A program made the position numbers and the translations under genes. Shown piece after piece: positions 63,808 to 64,000 of a stretch of 64,000 nucleotides of DNA. The notes beneath the pieces were generated by a model. It was not told where the DNA came from. It made no database searches and saw only the letters and a list, made by a program, of their open reading frames with translations. The stretch is from JAIVJZ01 sp035645695 (GTDB lineage Bacteria > Acidobacteriota > Blastocatellia > Pyrinomonadales > Pyrinomonadaceae). The stretch's first letter is position 1. Every line of letters begins with the position of its first letter. The stretch covers positions 62,001-126,000 of the forward strand of contig DASQMC010000037.1 in NCBI GenBank assembly GCA_035645695.1. The letters run 5' to 3'.

Positions 63808-64000
63808 TCAAACGAATTCCACGGCGCGCTCGCCCGCCACAACACGCCCGATCTCGAAAATCTTCTCGCCGCGCGCTTCGACGTGTGTGCGGATCGCGTC
63901 GGCGTCCGCGCCCCCGGCGCAAACGATGACCATGCCGACGCCCATGTTGAAGGTGCGATGCATCTCCGTCTCCGACACGTTGCCGATCCGCTGCATGAGC
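63808..64000 (-). CDS. purM: Phosphoribosylformylglycinamidine cyclo-ligase PurM, C-terminal end
   Basis: Only the last 63 or so codons lie in the window. They read as the end of PurM: SETEMHRTFNMGVGMVIV followed by RGEKIFEIGRVVAGERAVEFV. PurM closes the imidazole ring of AIR using ATP, two steps after PurN. The rest is outside the window. Order purM-purN on one strand is common. Confidence 0.93.
   Translation of the reverse strand, partial: LMQRIGNVSETEMHRTFNMGVGMVIVCAGGADADAIRTHVEARGEKIFEIGRVVAGERAVEFV

Overview
The window reads as chromosomal DNA of a GC-rich, Gram-negative heterotroph, most likely an Acidobacteriota member (possibly class Blastocatellia). This is inferred from two very large Oar-type TonB-dependent receptors that carry an N-terminal carboxypeptidase-like regulatory domain, many secreted proteins, and the overall gene set. 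No phage, transposase, CRISPR array, rRNA or tRNA gene was seen. High GC produces long antisense shadow ORFs, which are left out.

Layout. 1-9.3 kb: the 3' part of thiC, then a minus-strand run of a secreted protein, a HAS-barrel-like protein, a zinc-ribbon membrane protein, a NurA-like nuclease, a secreted protein, a TPR protein, an uncharacterised protein paired with a zinc alcohol dehydrogenase, and a DUF2905 protein. 9.7-13.5 kb: the first TonB receptor. 14-17.4 kb: a three-gene lipid/polyketide-like set (FAD reductase, SAM methyltransferase, beta-ketoacyl synthase). 17.5-23.7 kb: VOC protein, PIG-L deacetylase, sodium/solute symporter with a 46-residue membrane partner, VanZ-like protein. 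23.9-28.2 kb: a partial ATP synthase operon (two b subunits, delta, alpha, gamma). 28.5-44.3 kb: the replication-origin neighbourhood, parB-parA-[parS-like pair]-mnmG-mnmE-jag/khpB-yidC-yidD-rnpA-rpmH-dnaA-[oriC]-dnaN-recF-gyrB. Genes point away from the dnaA/dnaN gap on both sides. 44.6-54.2 kb: AMMECR1 and LigB-like pair, geranylgeranyl-reductase-like enzyme, thioesterase, hydrolase, SWIM protein, serS, glycosyltransferase, HAD phosphatase, and two stress-type small proteins. 54.6-64 kb: second TonB receptor, thiolase, RDD protein, proC, a membrane protein, purN, and the 3' end of purM.

The best-supported non-coding signals are an oriC in the dnaA-dnaN gap, with about eleven DnaA boxes followed by GGCC, five CTA trios and an AT-rich tract; this is the layout of the bacterial basal unwinding system. 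A pair of inverted parS-like sites lies between parA and mnmG. A hairpin buries the recF start codon.

The most unusual pattern is a set of about ten 'stuttered palindromes'. These are inverted repeats whose arms are runs of a 6-8 base unit that differs from locus to locus (TTTCAAG/TTTCAGG, CAGTTGT, GTGATGA, AGTAAGC, CGATGAA, CGTAAAT, CTCTGTG types). They fill almost the whole spacer between neighbouring genes. In tandem gene pairs they often end within a few bases of the downstream start codon, where a Shine-Dalgarno sequence would be expected. They resemble in form the short tandem repeats of cyanobacterial genomes, and their role here is unknown.
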